This document shows positions 9,949 to 21,167 of a stretch of 64,000 nt of DNA, one piece after another (position 1 is the first letter of the stretch; each line of letters opens with the position of its first letter). Source of the stretch: Sporobolomyces roseus (taxonomy: Eukaryota > Basidiomycota > Microbotryomycetes > Sporidiobolales > Sporidiobolaceae). The stretch covers positions 1,040,581-1,104,580 of the forward strand of contig JADILM010000010.1 of assembly GCA_016617785.1 (NCBI GenBank), given 5' to 3'. The notes below the pieces were generated by a model. The model did not search any database and was not told where the DNA came from. It saw only the letters and a program-made list of their open reading frames with translations. The position numbers and the translations under genes were made by a program.

Positions 9949-12900
9949 ATGACAACCCGCTATTACTGCATCTGCTATACAGCTCGGTGTCATCGATCTA
10001 CACCGGGTAAAGCGCTCTCTGAAACTGTCGCTGCTCGCCATATTCTCGCAGATCTCGCAGCTCTCGATTCGAAACGAGCCGAACTTGGACAGCCAGACTG
10101 GTATCCTCCTCCGGAATCCACGGCTCAGCACCGAGCGTATCAGATCAAGAACGTGCAGCAACTAGGTCGAGTTCCGTCGACGTCTTCGCCTGTTCAACCG
10201 ATGCGAAAACGACTTCTCTCGAATCCCGACTCTTTCCCTATCGCCAAACAACCCAGACAAACGAATCAGTTCGAGTCCGATCCTGCCAATGTTGAAGATT
10301 TCATGAAACACCTGCAAGAGCTACGAGAAAAACAGGAGCGGGATGAAAACGTCGGAATTACTCAATCTTCCCCAAACTCGCAAACATTCTCGTGTAAGTT
10401 CTCCCCTTACCTTGTTGAGCATCAAGTTTATTTGAAGTGACGCATCAGTTTGGCAGTCCAAGGTCACCCTCACGATGATTATGGTGAAGAACTTGCAAGT
10501 TCTCGTGACCGCTCGATGAGTCCGTGTGAGCTTCGCAAGATCAACCGAGAGAAGGACGAAGACGAGATCATGAGTGACGGAGCTGGAGGTGATGAAGAAG
10601 CGGAAGAAGGTGCGGTACATGGATCCCTGTCTGCGCTTCGCTTGAAACTGATGTTGACCAATTATTGAGTTGTTCAGATTTGGATTTGCCTCTCGACCAA
10701 CTCGCCAACAGACATCTCAGACTCGACGAGGAGGATAATCCATCTCAACATCTTGGTCATCGGAATCAAGAACCTACCGAACCGGACGATGATGAGGAAG
10801 ATTCGCCAGAATCTGATGATGGAGAACCTGTCGGAATGGCACCCGACAAGAACTCAACTGCGAATACCTCTGAACGACCTCCCTATCTATCCCGTCTCTC
10901 ACACACTCCTGGTTACGAGACGCCGACTCTTGAGAACTGCCCAACAGAACCCCCTTCCTCCATTCCTCTCGACAAATTAGAAATGCATTCTCTTCGTCAC
11001 TACTATCTCGCTAAGAAAAATGGCGACACCCAACGCTCGTTCGACCTCAACCGGAAAGAGAAAGGGTTACTTGCGGGATTTGACGAACTTTTGCTTTCGA
11101 GGGCGAAATGCGAAAAGTTGTTGGAGAGGTTGAGCGGGTTGAAGGCGGAAGGGATCGATTGTTGCCGACATGGTTGTCAAGCATTTACAGGCGAGTTCAA
11201 GGATGACGATTATTGTCGTTCGCCTAGGTTGCAAGAGAAGCGGGATCAGGATGGAGTTGTTATCGAAAAAGATGGGAAACCCGTCAAGTTCACAGCAATT
11301 TGCGGGGAAAGTCGATGGAAGTTGACAAAGGAGGGGATTCCGAAGCTAGTGAGGGCTAAACGGGTGGTCGCTCATCAAGCCGTCTTCCTCGACTTTATCC
11401 CTCGATTCCGCGCCCTTCTCTCGAATTCCGACTTCGCCTGCTCTCTTCGGCATTTCCACAATCATCTCAAATCCTCAGTCAACTCAAGACTCAATCCCAC
11501 CACTGGAACCCTCGACTTCTCCAATCCCGAAGGAGTCATTCACGACGTTCCCGATGCAGCTTTCGCCGCTTCTCGTTCGGGCTTCTTCCTTACAGGTGAT
11601 CATACCTCAGCAATCGCCCTCAATGTCGATGGTGCAAGAGTCGAGCGAAATCGTCCAGGGGAACTCTGGCCTTGGACGTTGACGATTTACGATGTATCGC
11701 CAACTCAAGGTCGATATCGTCGGATCTTCCACCTCGACGTCCTTCTCTCTTATGGCCCTTCCAACCCTTCCAACCTCGAATCATTCAACTACATCATCTT
11801 TCAACGAGTAATGGATGCTTCAGTCGGTTTCTGGATCTGGAGATCAATTGGCGGAAGAACAGGATGGATTCAGTGGAGGGCGGGTTTGATCGCAATGCTG
11901 GCGGATCTCATGGCGTCAAGGAAATGTTCAGGTCTGATGCTGGTGAATGGAACGGTTGGATGCGGTGTGTGCGATCAAGTTTCGACAGCGCCGTCGGTTG
12001 GAGGAGGTCGTTACTATCCTCGAGCTGGTGCTTCCAAGTACGGCCGCGATGGTCTAGGACGACAGATCAACAAGAATCTACCACTAGCGGGTTATACCCC
12101 AGGCCTGGGAACCCCTGCTGCTCTTCACGACCAAAAGACCTATCTCAAACGAGCAAGTTGTTGTTCCGCAATTGTTTCTTCGTCATTTGACTGATCACTC
12201 TTCCTCTTACAGCTTGAGGAGATCTTCGGTGACAAGACCACACCAAGTCAAGCTGCTGAACTCAAGAAGAAATACGGCATCTCATTTCCACCCCTCGCAG
12301 CGGAACTTCCTTTGTTTGATATCGCCGTGTTCTGGGGATACGACGTCGCTCACGGTCTCTGCAACAACTTTGGCCTCAAGATGATCAAGATCTGGATCGA
12401 ACTTGGCTTCAAGGACGTCGTCAACAAGGCCGGAGCGAAGATGGCAGCTTCTTCTGTCAATTTTCCTTCTCTCTTCGGAGTCATGCCCCGCGATATTGCT
12501 CGCTACTGCAACACTCAATATCGACTATTCGAGCTCGCAATCTGGATTCGTTTCTTTTCCATCCCGTGTCTACGAGATGCTGGACTTCCAAAAGTGAGTT
12601 TACCTCGTTCAATTTTTTCCAAAAAATCTCACTCTGAATCTGGTCCTCTTGACCTAGGAGCATCTAGATCACTGGGCGACCTTTGTTCACCTCTTCTGTA
12701 TCGTCACTGGAACCAAGACAGTCAAGGTTGCCGATCGGATCAAAGTTGAAGAACTCGCCGAATTATTCAACTTCGAACATGAGCGTTTATATGTACAATA
12801 TAAGCCAGAACTCGTCGCCCGCTTCCCATTATCGATTCATCGAATGATTCATATTGGTCCTATCATGCATCACCTCGGAAACCCCTCACATTACCAACAA

Positions 12901-13779
12901 CTTTATCTCGAACGTCGAATCGGAGTACTTAAACGGTATGCAACATCAAAACCGTTTCCTTTCCGATCTATCATCAATGGTGTGCGTTACTATCTTCTAC
13001 TTATGCCCTTTTTGATACGCTCATAAGCTCTGCTGTAGGCTACAATTTCGGCGCAATTCGACATCGTCTTCGTCGCACATCCCGAGTTGGCTTCGATCTT
13101 TGCCGGCTTCGACGCATTCGGTGAGGCAGCGCAACCAACTCGTCTACAGCTTACCGACAAACTGAATCAGAACGAGTTTACGCAAGATCTGATTCAGTAC
13201 CACCGTCACCAAGAAGCCCTACGAAACTTCATCAAATCCCTCAGTCTCGATCCTCCTCTCCCAACGGACGACGTCTCTATCAAACGACTTCCGCACTTCG
13301 GTAAAGCGTATCTCAAATCTTCGACACTGGCGTCCTCGCTCTCAAACGAGTCCACGTCAAAACGAGACAACCTTCGCAGCGCCTCTTGGATCCTTTCGAC
13401 AACAGTGAACTCGGACGGAGAGAAAGCGGTAGGCGCAATCACTCTGGGAAAGGTTGTTGCCTACTTTCGCTTGTCAAGGGAGAAACGAGTGGGTTCCGAA
13501 GCTCAATCTGGAGGAGGAGTAGATCTTTCTCAAAAACCGTTCGCTGTGGTTGAACTTTACCCTCCTGGTTCCTCACTCTATCCTGATGGTACCGCACCCT
13601 ACTTCCCATCCTCTCCAACACAGTGCAAGGTCATAGCTCTTGAAGACATCGATGAGGTTGTCGCTGTTTACGAATCGATGGACTCAAAGTTGTTCATTAT
13701 GCGCCAGACCGAAGTTGGATTCTGGGGTTTTGTCGATGAAGATAGTATGGAGGGGATGGAGGATGTGGAAAGGCTATAG
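9949..13779 (+). CDS. Tnp2-like transposase, full length
   Basis: Catalyses movement of the surrounding element. Six exons join in frame: 9949-10393, 10457-10609, 10678-12152, 12213-12593, 12658-12981 and 13039-13779, giving 1172 aa. The N terminus has a Cys cluster (CIC...CH, residues 7-15) and an SETVAARH segment as in fungal Tnp2-type transposases. The core has ALNVDG (Asp near residue 516), LWPWTLTIYDVSP, then CSGLMLVNGTVGCGVC near residue 630. Later come LFDIAVFWGYDVAHGLCNN, FPSLFG, FHLF/FVHLFCIVTG and VARFPLSIHRMIHIGP, an order like fungal transposase family Tnp2 (Pfam Transposase_21). The third intron (12153-12212) starts GCAAGT, a GC-AG intron; no GT donor restores the frame there. 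No stop or frameshift interrupts the coding sequence. Family identification is from remembered motif order, so the exact superfamily is uncertain. Confidence 0.85.
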
Positions 13780-14467
13780 TTTGTATTGGAGGACTTTGTA
13801 CAAATTTCTACTTTTTATCCGTCGGTTGCTACTACCCTTGTACGCTTTATACTTGACACCTCTATCAACAGTGAACATGCAGTCTTTGATTATATTGGAT
13901 AAAAGGTAGAGCAAAGAAAGAGAAAGAGGAGACGCGCATTCTGCTTCGAACAATTCGACAAGTCCGCAAGTCTCAGATATTACTTCGCTCCCGGTAGAGC
14001 TCACTAGTTCACTTGCTTTTTGAGCCGGCCAGTCGAAGCAGACACACTTAGGACCCTTAAATGCTCACCCGAGGGCTTAATGATTTTTGCGAAAAATATA
14101 GCTTTCGCGCAAAGTGCAACAAGACGCACGAACAGCAAGAAGCGTGCTTCGCCGTTGCGTCGCCGCCGTCGAACGAACAGATTTCGTTCTACCCGAGAAA
14201 GACTCGGAGCCGGCTGCTCTCGCTCGAGACGATTCACTGGCTGTTTAACAGCGAATAGCTCGAACAACAAAGCTGTAGCTGGAAGACAGAAGGGAAGGAG
14301 CGGCTTTGAATCGGAGATAGACAAAGTCAGAGAAAGTGACATAAAGTCAGAGAAAATCAAGCGTGCGAAGTCGCTCGTGCGCATCTCGAGCTGAGATAAA
14401 CCCAGATAAAACGTTCGTTTTCGACCCAAACTGAGGTAAACTCATCGAAAGTGCATTTAACCCGCAT
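13780..14467. other. Right subterminal region of the transposon
   Basis: Lies after the transposase stop. Between 14320 and 14480 it has repeated short words: AGTCAGAGAAA twice, and a series of RRTAAAC/CATAAA units (GACATAAAG, GAGATAAACC, CAGATAAAAC, GAGGTAAACT, GCATAAACTG). Similar words in the opposite orientation occur in the left end, as expected of subterminal transposase-binding repeats. No gene is seen. Confidence 0.55.
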
Positions 14468-14503
14468 AAACTGACAGAAAGAAAATAAGGGCTTTTCATA
14501 GAG
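14468..14503 (-). repeat. Right terminal inverted repeat
   Basis: The reverse complement begins CTCTATGAAAAGCCCTTATT and matches the left terminus at 33 of 36 positions (first 22 identical). It is followed at once by the right copy of the AAGGAAC duplication. Confidence 0.93.
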
Positions 14504-14510
14504 AAGGAAC
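14504..14510. repeat. Right target-site duplication AAGGAAC
   Basis: Exact direct repeat of 5354-5360, abutting the right terminus of the transposon. Confidence 0.85.
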
Positions 14511-14810
14511 GGAACCATTGACCGATACGGCGTAGCGAGGGAGAGCGAGTTGAGGCGCATTGACTCAAGGGTTTAGACTAGATTTCAGGGTTTAGACGAC
14601 GAATCAGAGGGGTGCGACGGGCTGGAACTGAGGAACGTAGTGTGAGAGGTGAAGAGGAACACAGATGTACGTGAGAGTATGAAGAGGAAGGAAAGGAAGA
14701 GGGTTGCTGATTCGTGGATATTGCGAGATGACGTTTAGATGATTCGACGAGAGGTGACGAAGAAAGGGGAAGATAAAGGAGGCGCTTGATGTGCGAGGCT
14801 GTAGGTCTAC

Positions 14811-16012
14811 TCACATGGAAGCAGCAAGGTTGAGCATCTGAGGGAAGAGCGGAAAAGAGTGGAGAGGAGACTGACAGGATTGACATCGAAAACTTCCATC
14901 AGATCCCTCTTCATCTCTCTCATTGCTTTGACCAATTCCTCTCGTTCACCTCGGCCTTGATGAGATACTCCTCCCTCCGGCACCCAATATCGAGCTGCTC
15001 CCTCGAACAAACCCTCAAGCTTTGCCTTGTACTCCTCGATGAATTGACGATTCTTCTCGAAATCTTCCGAGCTAAAGCCAGAATCTTTGGAGAGATCGTC
15101 GATGCGTCGGTGTCGACGTGTTGGACTGTCGATCTGTACCTCGTGACCTCCTCGCGGCGAAAGTAATTTGACGTGATAGAGGACCATTTGAAGGAGGACC
15201 TGATAGATCTTCTCCCCAACCAACACAACTCGAGAATGAGCTTCCGGATATACACGAAGTAAGGTCTTGCGAGCATGAGCGAGTGACCTTAGGACTCGGA
15301 ACCGACTAGCGAAGAACGTTGATCCTCGCGGAATTTCTGCCAGGTAACGAGGATCTTCACCGATACCAGGTTCAGTTTGCTCTTCTGGATAGGTGACTTC
15401 GACATAATCATCAACGTCAAAGTGAGCGATGTGGTGGTCTGGGCACGCTAAAGGTCGATCGAGCTTGAGGAGAACGTTCTGTTGTCGAGAGTAATCGATC
15501 GTGTACTCCAGCGTATTGACCGATGGCACATGTCCCTAGAAAGCGAATAGACTTCGGTCAGCTGCGTACGTGAAGGAAGAACGAGAGTGTGGGCTGACTC
15601 ACCGCTTCAGAACACAAACGGTTCCAATACGATTCAACCTTTCCTGAGAAGTTTCGGTGACTGCCTCCTTGATGATCGCTCGACTCGGGCAGAAAGATAG
15701 TCTCGACGCTCTGCATCACATGTGTCACCGGTGTGTAAGCAACGAGAGAGAGAATGGAGTGAAGGTGCTGACGAGTTTATTCGCATTGATTCTCTTCCCT
15801 TCTATGATCGTCCTCACACGCGATACAGCTGCATCATCACATCTCATCAAGAGGCTCGCGGCCCAGCCGTCGAGAGCAATCTTGAATCCCTCGAGTCGGA
15901 GCGTTCGATGAAGGCGTAGGTCGAGGTCGTATCCAATCCAACGATAGTACTCGCGAAGCTCGACTCTCTCGACGCTCTGCGAATGCGTCGAGATACCAGT
16001 GTTCATGTTCAT
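14811..16012 (-). CDS. DGWAA-family protein A (unknown function)
   Basis: Four exons join in frame (16012-15773, 15710-15603, 15535-14876, 14837-14811), all introns phase 0, giving 344 aa. Family features shared with B, C, D and E are as follows. Exon 1 has L-x-x-YYRWIGYDL followed by FKIALDGWAA and ends in a basic K-x-NKL. Exon 2 ends in VESYWNRLCSEA. A long exon 3 has STFFASRFRVLRSL, then VLLQMVLYHVK, FEKNRQFIEEYKAKLEGLFE, AARYWVP and a final MREMKRDLMEVFDV. A tiny exon 4 closes the gene. It is predicted helical and soluble, with no signal peptide or transmembrane helix. The last intron (14875-14838) is only 38 nt and is the weakest join. It lies just right of the transposon; without that insertion it would neighbour G0. 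Confidence 0.7.
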
Positions 16013-17284
16013 CCTTGTCGAATCGCTGTACTCGAGGTCGAAGTGGGATGAAGCGAGAAACGAGAATGGCGACGATTCGTCGGGTTTAGGATTGTACGAA
16101 CGGCTTTAGACAAGGTTTGACGGACGACTCAGGTGACTAGGTACATTCAGCTGGGCGAGACGGTCGACGAGTTTAGAGCTGGAAAGGAAGCGTTCCCAGT
16201 CACTTCGATGAGACGAGGGAAGCGAAACGCTCGATCTGAAGTGAGCGGAGAGGAAGAGCAACGTCTGAGGAGTGCGAGTACCTCGTAAGAAAGATCTCAG
16301 GCAGTAGCGCAGGGTCTGTAGCTTTGTGGGTCTGGCAAGGGGAGGTCAGTCCGAAAGTCCGGAAGATGAAGCGAAATTTGGGGTGGACCTTACGAGCGAG
16401 TGTCTCTACGAGCGAGTGTTCATCTACCTGAGCTGTATAGCAAGCTTTCGAAGGCGTACAGAGCAGCATGGGATGTGAAGTGAGAGGAAGGATGGGGAAA
16501 TGAACGATTCCAACGTAACTCTTGACCATCAACTACTCTCTCCAGCATCTCCGAACGCTCTGTGAACGATCTGAAGACTCACGTATACTGCTCAATATCA
16601 CCTCAAAACGATCTAAGCTCTTCCCAAGCTCTCCTCGCTCCTCTCTCGCTCATCTCGTTCACCTCTCTTTCAACCTCTCTTCGACCCTTCGACACTCGCT
16701 AAGCAGCTCCAAACAAGTACCAGATCTACTCAGAGGGAACGAAGTAGATGCTCGGCTCAACGAGAAGGTAGGAAGTGTTACTCTAGGGCGAAAGATGGGA
16801 GAGGATGGGTTGAACGGGGGGGAAGGAGGAGGAGGAAGTCGGCTACAGAGGGCAGATACACAACTAGCAGGCAGGATGGTGAACAAGGAGGAATCGGAGA
16901 TAGTTGCGGCTTTCTCGTCTCTTCGCTGGAAATCAAAATTTCGCAAGTTTCGCAGACTTCCTTCGATCGCAGGTCTCCCTGCTTAGCAATGCCGACGGAT
17001 GCTAGCGAGCTACCTTGCTGGAGACTTCGTCTTGTGTTCAGCTGCTTGTGCGTTCTAGTGTTCAGCTGCTTGTGTGTTCTGTATCAGCTTCGGATTTGAA
17101 TTTATCTTCCTCGCTAGACGCTATCTTCGGACTGAATCGGACTGGACATCGGAAACCAAATCTCATTGTTCGCACAAGGCAACAGATAAACACTAGGAAG
17201 AGGAAGGGAACGAAAGGATGGTCCGGAGTAGGGAGAGCTTGGCCAAGGTAGAGGGACGTTTTCAGAATTGATGACGAGAACTGA
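16013..17284. other. Intergenic, A to B
   Basis: About 1.27 kb between A's start codon and B's stop. It holds a plus-strand open stretch (about 16600-16986) and a minus-strand open stretch (16200-16532, starting at an ATG). Neither has recognisable motifs or a paralogue here, so neither is called. A 24-nt imperfect tandem duplication (GTGTTCAGCTGCTTGTG units) lies at 17035-17080. Confidence 0.4.
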
Positions 17285-18493
17285 CTAGGAAGGGGGACGA
17301 AGGCTGAGACGATTGATGTCCAATACTATGTGACTATGAAGGAGAGATAGCACAGCGTCACTATTCTCGTATTGGATCTGAGCGAGAGACGAGGAAGTAC
17401 GAACGGGAGTTTCGACATCGAAGATGTCCGTCAAAGCTCCGACCATCTCGCCAAGGGCGGACCCATAAATCTCGCATTCTTGATCAAATACTTCAGCGTT
17501 CGTCTCGAGGTTCCAGTAACGGAACGCGTTTGCGAACAACTCGTGTAGGGAGTTCAGGTAATCTCTGATGAATTTGCGATTCTCTTGAAAGGCTTGCTGA
17601 CCGAAGACTGGATCGTTGCATAGATGGGCAATCTCCTCCCTCCAGCTATTGCGTGCGAACCCGTACCTTTGTCGAGTTGCGTCCTTTGCGTTGACTTTGA
17701 CGAAGTACAAAACCATTTGAATCAGAACTTCGTGAGCCTTCTCCTCGGTCAACTTGACGAGATCAGGTTCAGATCTGTTCTCGTGTTGCGCAGCTTGGAT
17801 CGAAAGACAGCGAAGAGCGTGGAGGCGACTGGCGAAGAAAGTCGAGCTGGTGGGAATCACTGCGTTGTGGTTTTGACGGGCTTGTTTGACGAATCTCATC
17901 ACGTGAAAGCCTCTTTGGGGGAAGACAGGGCAAGCGAGAGGTCTGTCGATGTTAAGGGAGAGTCTTTCTTGATGCGAAGTTTTGAACCAGACATGAAAAT
18001 AAGGCGGTATTCCGTTTTGACCCTGAGCAAGCGAGGCTGTGTCAGCCTACATAGAGCATGAGATAGATGAAATGAATGGAAACGACTCTACATCATAGCG
18101 GCACATAGCCTCCCAATACCATTCAACGCGTTCGCGAAACGATGCCTTGTATCCCTCGCTCTTAGGGGGATCGGAAGGCTTTGGTGGCGCCGGTAGATAT
18201 ATCATCTCGAAAGACTGTGCCAAGGGTCAGCTTGAATCAGCTGCGAAAACTTGACGCGGGAAGAGGGAAAAGGGACACACGAGTTTCTTCGGGACGGCCT
18301 CTTGCTTCTCAATGATCCTTTGAAGTGGGTGCAAAACATCATTGTCTCCTTCCATACAGACTGCCGCCGCCCAGCCATCTAGTGCGACCCAAAACTCGTC
18401 CTGGTCCGGCATCAAATTGTCGTGAAAGTTGTAACCCGTTTCGCGATAGTATGCCCCGAGTGAAAGCTCATGGCGAGTCGAAGCATGGGACAT
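17285..18493 (-). CDS. DGWAA-family protein B (unknown function)
   Basis: Three exons join in frame (18493-18281, 18214-18092, 18022-17285), phase-0 introns, giving 357 aa. It matches gene A position by position: AYYRETGYNF and FWVALDGWAAAV in exon 1, FRERVEWYWEAMC at the end of exon 2, then STFFASRLHALRCLS, VLIQMVLYFVK, FQENRKFIRDYLNSLHELFA, AFRYW and LGEMVGALTDIFDV. The intron after KKL and the intron after the YW...C motif are at identical places in A. Unlike A it reads through to a longer C-terminal tail ending SLRPPS, resembling D's SAPPS ending. Same strand as A, tandem copy. Soluble, helical, no known domain. Confidence 0.72.
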
Positions 18494-20218
18494 ACTGACG
18501 TTCCAAGCTGCTCCTGTTGGAGACGGGAAGATGGGAGAGCAAGAGAGGTTGGAAAGGGAAAAAGACGTTTCTTGTCGTCGGGATTAGACTGGCGACGAGC
18601 GACGAGCCGGAAGCGGGAGACGGCGCGTCCATCGGCTGTAGAGAGTGACGTAATACTTGCGGAGCAATAATGCTCGTGTCGATGTTGCGGGAAAGAGGAG
18701 GAAAGGAGATCGTTCTCTGATGAAACGAACGAAAACTCAACCCTTCCCACTCTCGGTGATGACTGAGCAGCTCGAATCGTTGCCGACTGACTCTACTAAC
18801 TGTGAGAGAGGCCGCGTGATTAGTAGAGACCCCTTCAAGGAGTTTTAGAGGGAGAGAGACAGAGAGCAAAGAGTGGGTAGCTCACAAAGTAGTTCTAGCG
18901 TCCATCCAGAGTCAGACTCAGCAGCTTCTCAGTCAATCAAGAGCGTCAAGACTAGCCCAAGCAGTATCAAAGTGAAGGGGGAGGAGGTATAAAGGAGTTT
19001 GGAATTTCTTGATCCTCGACCATTCACTCTCACAGCTTCGAACGCTCAAAGAACCGATGCCGAACCCACGGTAAAGCTACACACCCCACTTGAAGCACCG
19101 TCAATCCGAACAGAGTCTCGCTGAGTCGTCGCTCCTCTCTTTCGATACTCTAGCTCTCTTCTTCTCGAGACGGATCAAGCATGCTCTGGACCGATCGAGT
19201 AGTAGGAACATGATCTTAGGTGGATGTTAGCTACAAGGTACGCCAACTTTCCTCTTCTTATTCGATTCTTGAGATAAGAGTAAGGGAGAATCCTTTCGCA
19301 CTTTGCCAGTGTGGGAGAAGGGCGAGCGGGAATGAGAGTCAGATAAACTGACAATGATACGATTCTACAAGTCGCTTCGTTCGAGATCATCAAAGGCGAT
19401 ATTGAGGAGTCAAGCACAACTATTCGACCTTCTTCGTCTCTCGAACAATGGCTCTCAGTCGCTCACTTCATCGTCCTTGACAACCTCAGTTCAGCACTGC
19501 CACTCTTTGCTTCTCGATATGCTTCACTATCGATTCGATACGGCTTCGGAAGCGATTCATTCGCCCTCTTTTCGCTGGTTTCAGATCGAATTCGCTCCCG
19601 CTTCTCTTCGTTTACTCTCGCTGGGCTTCACCTTCAATCGTCCAAGAGGCTTCCTGTATCTCGACGGATCTCTTGGTACAGTATCCGTATTCGGAGAGTT
19701 CTCGCTTTCGGACTCTTTCACGTCGTCGAGACGAGTTTGACTGATCTCAATTTGTTACTAGTGTGATCAGATTCTCGAAACCCAATACCAGAAACCAACA
19801 CGAACGAACCAGAAAGACGATCCCCTACCCTCTTCTGTCTTCACCCGTATTTTATTCTCTTCGATCATCGATCTTTTGACTTCTCTCGACATTTTCGAAC
19901 CGACCACTCACGACCCCTACTCTTCCTCACATTTTCCTTCCAGACTCCCATGTATACCTTCCTCTTCTTCCTCTCAAGCGCCCTCAGACCTACGAGAGTG
20001 CTACGACCCCCAAATCACCCTCTCAAATTCGAACTCAAGTCTTTGTTTCCCAACTTTCTCAGGCTCAATCACAGAGTGAATGGTCGATACGCAAGGCCAG
20101 TGTTGTGCTCTTTAGTAAGGGAGTCTATCGTCTCGGGTATTGGAAAACACGAGTGGAAACTCCGAAATTGTCTAATCCTTTTCAGACTCAAGTTCACTCC
20201 TCTTTCTTCTCTACAGTC
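18494..20218. other. Intergenic, B to S
   Basis: 1.7 kb without a confident gene. At about 19345-19766 the plus strand has an unusually long open frame (QVASFEIIKGDIEESS...SLEQWLSVAHFIVL...) ending TGA at 19766. It has no ATG in frame, so it would need an upstream exon. A second frame overlaps it at 19354-19740 (starts ATG, 128 codons). Neither has a paralogue here, and they may be chance. The last ~120 bp before 20219 are conserved upstream of S' (51449) and include CTTCTCTACAGTC just before the ATG. Confidence 0.4.
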
Positions 20219-20801
20219 ATGTCGCATACGGATCGGTCTCAAGAACACGCTCAATATGAACGCCTCAAGACTCGAGCTCGGGTGAAGAAGGAACGATTGA
20301 ACGTGTTGAACCCTCTCGTCGATCAAATCTGCCAACAGCTTTCCCGACATGGTCAAGATCCGCTAAAGGTGAAATGGAGGGACGAGATGGAAAGATTGTT
20401 CGGTATAACTCGCAGTGCTAGCTCACAAATCGGACTGCAAGAGGAGTGCATCGAGAATGAAGACGATTTCGAATATCTCAAGGACAATCTCACCCAGCTT
20501 CTCTACATTTTACAGAACCCGTGGCACACAAATGTGCGTAGCTTACTTCCGTCATTGAGGTCGTCCTCTCACTCGTGACCGTGTTGTTGTCCAGCTCTTT
20601 CCACCGAACGGAAAACCTTTGCCTTTCGCTCTCGATACAGAGCAATTGGAGAAAGAGCTTCCCTCTCGGCTCTTTCACCGCCTTCTACACCACTCTCTCT
20701 CCCACCGCGGCAAGATCTCGAGTCGTCAATTTGACGTGTACGGTTTGAGCTCGTGCGAGAAGTGCGGCAAGAATCGAAGAGGAGGAATCTGTTTCGTTTG
20801 A
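20219..20801 (+). CDS. WIEP-family short protein S (unknown function)
   Basis: Two exons join in frame (20219-20533, 20595-20801) for 173 aa. Starts MSHTDRSQEHAQYERLKTRA, then one helical module (LVDQICQQLSRHGQDPLK, KWRDEMERLFGI, FEYLKDNLTQLLYILQ). Exon 2 carries SLSHRGKISSRQ and ends SSCEKCGKNRRGGICFV, a CxxC with a conserved Cys near the end that might bind metal. S' (50859-51449) is its mirror copy with the same start context, the same intron position and the same Cys-rich tail. Convergent with L1, about 370 bp between stops. No known domain; function unknown. Confidence 0.72.
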
Positions 20802-21167
20802 GATCCTCAATCGTGAGTTCAGGTTTCTCGCTCTTGCTCTCGAGCTACCGTCTCTCCTCAAAACGATACTGACAACATCGGATAGAGGCGAGTCGACTCT
20901 TTCCAGGTTCGTTTCATTCCTGTCACGATCTTGACTTTCGGAAGCTGATTTCTTTGTTCTTGCTAGGTCCCGTCAAAGCTTCTCCTCGTTCTTACTTTCT
21001 CCCTATCACAAGCTATGCTCGTTCCTCTTCTATCGCTGATTATACCCGTTCACGATCTCTATACCTAACTTGTCTTCTCTTCTCGTTTTGCAATTTCTGA
21101 AATCCCGTTACTGATTCGCAAAAAAAAAGGTATGGTTGCAAAAGAGAGACAGGTAGCAAATGACAGA

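Larger units (their letters stand above)
5361..14503. mobile_element. Tnp2-like DNA transposon, 9143 bp, apparently intact
   Basis: Class II element bounded by inverted termini beginning CTCTATGAAAAG and flanked on both sides by the 7-bp direct repeat AAGGAAC (5354-5360 and 14504-14510). It carries a plus-strand transposase gene (9949-13779) and a divergent minus-strand accessory gene (from 9701 leftwards), about 250 bp apart. Both are open over all inferred exons. Perfect target duplications plus uninterrupted genes argue for recent insertion. The termini do not start CACTA and the duplication is 7 bp, not the 3 bp usual for CACTA/EnSpm elements. The superfamily label therefore rests on transposase similarity only; a relative of the fungal Plavaka/KDZ-type elements is possible. 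It sits inside the WIEP/DGWAA gene cluster, between G0 and gene A. Confidence 0.88.

Noticed and set aside
5361..14503. Calling the element a canonical CACTA/EnSpm transposon
   Set aside because: The ends begin CTCTATG and the target duplication is 7 bp, not CACTA ends with 3 bp. Only the transposase supports that label.
16600..16986. Plus-strand open frame between A and B
   Set aside because: No ATG near its start, no motifs, no paralogue. It is mainly a purine/glycine-codon run.
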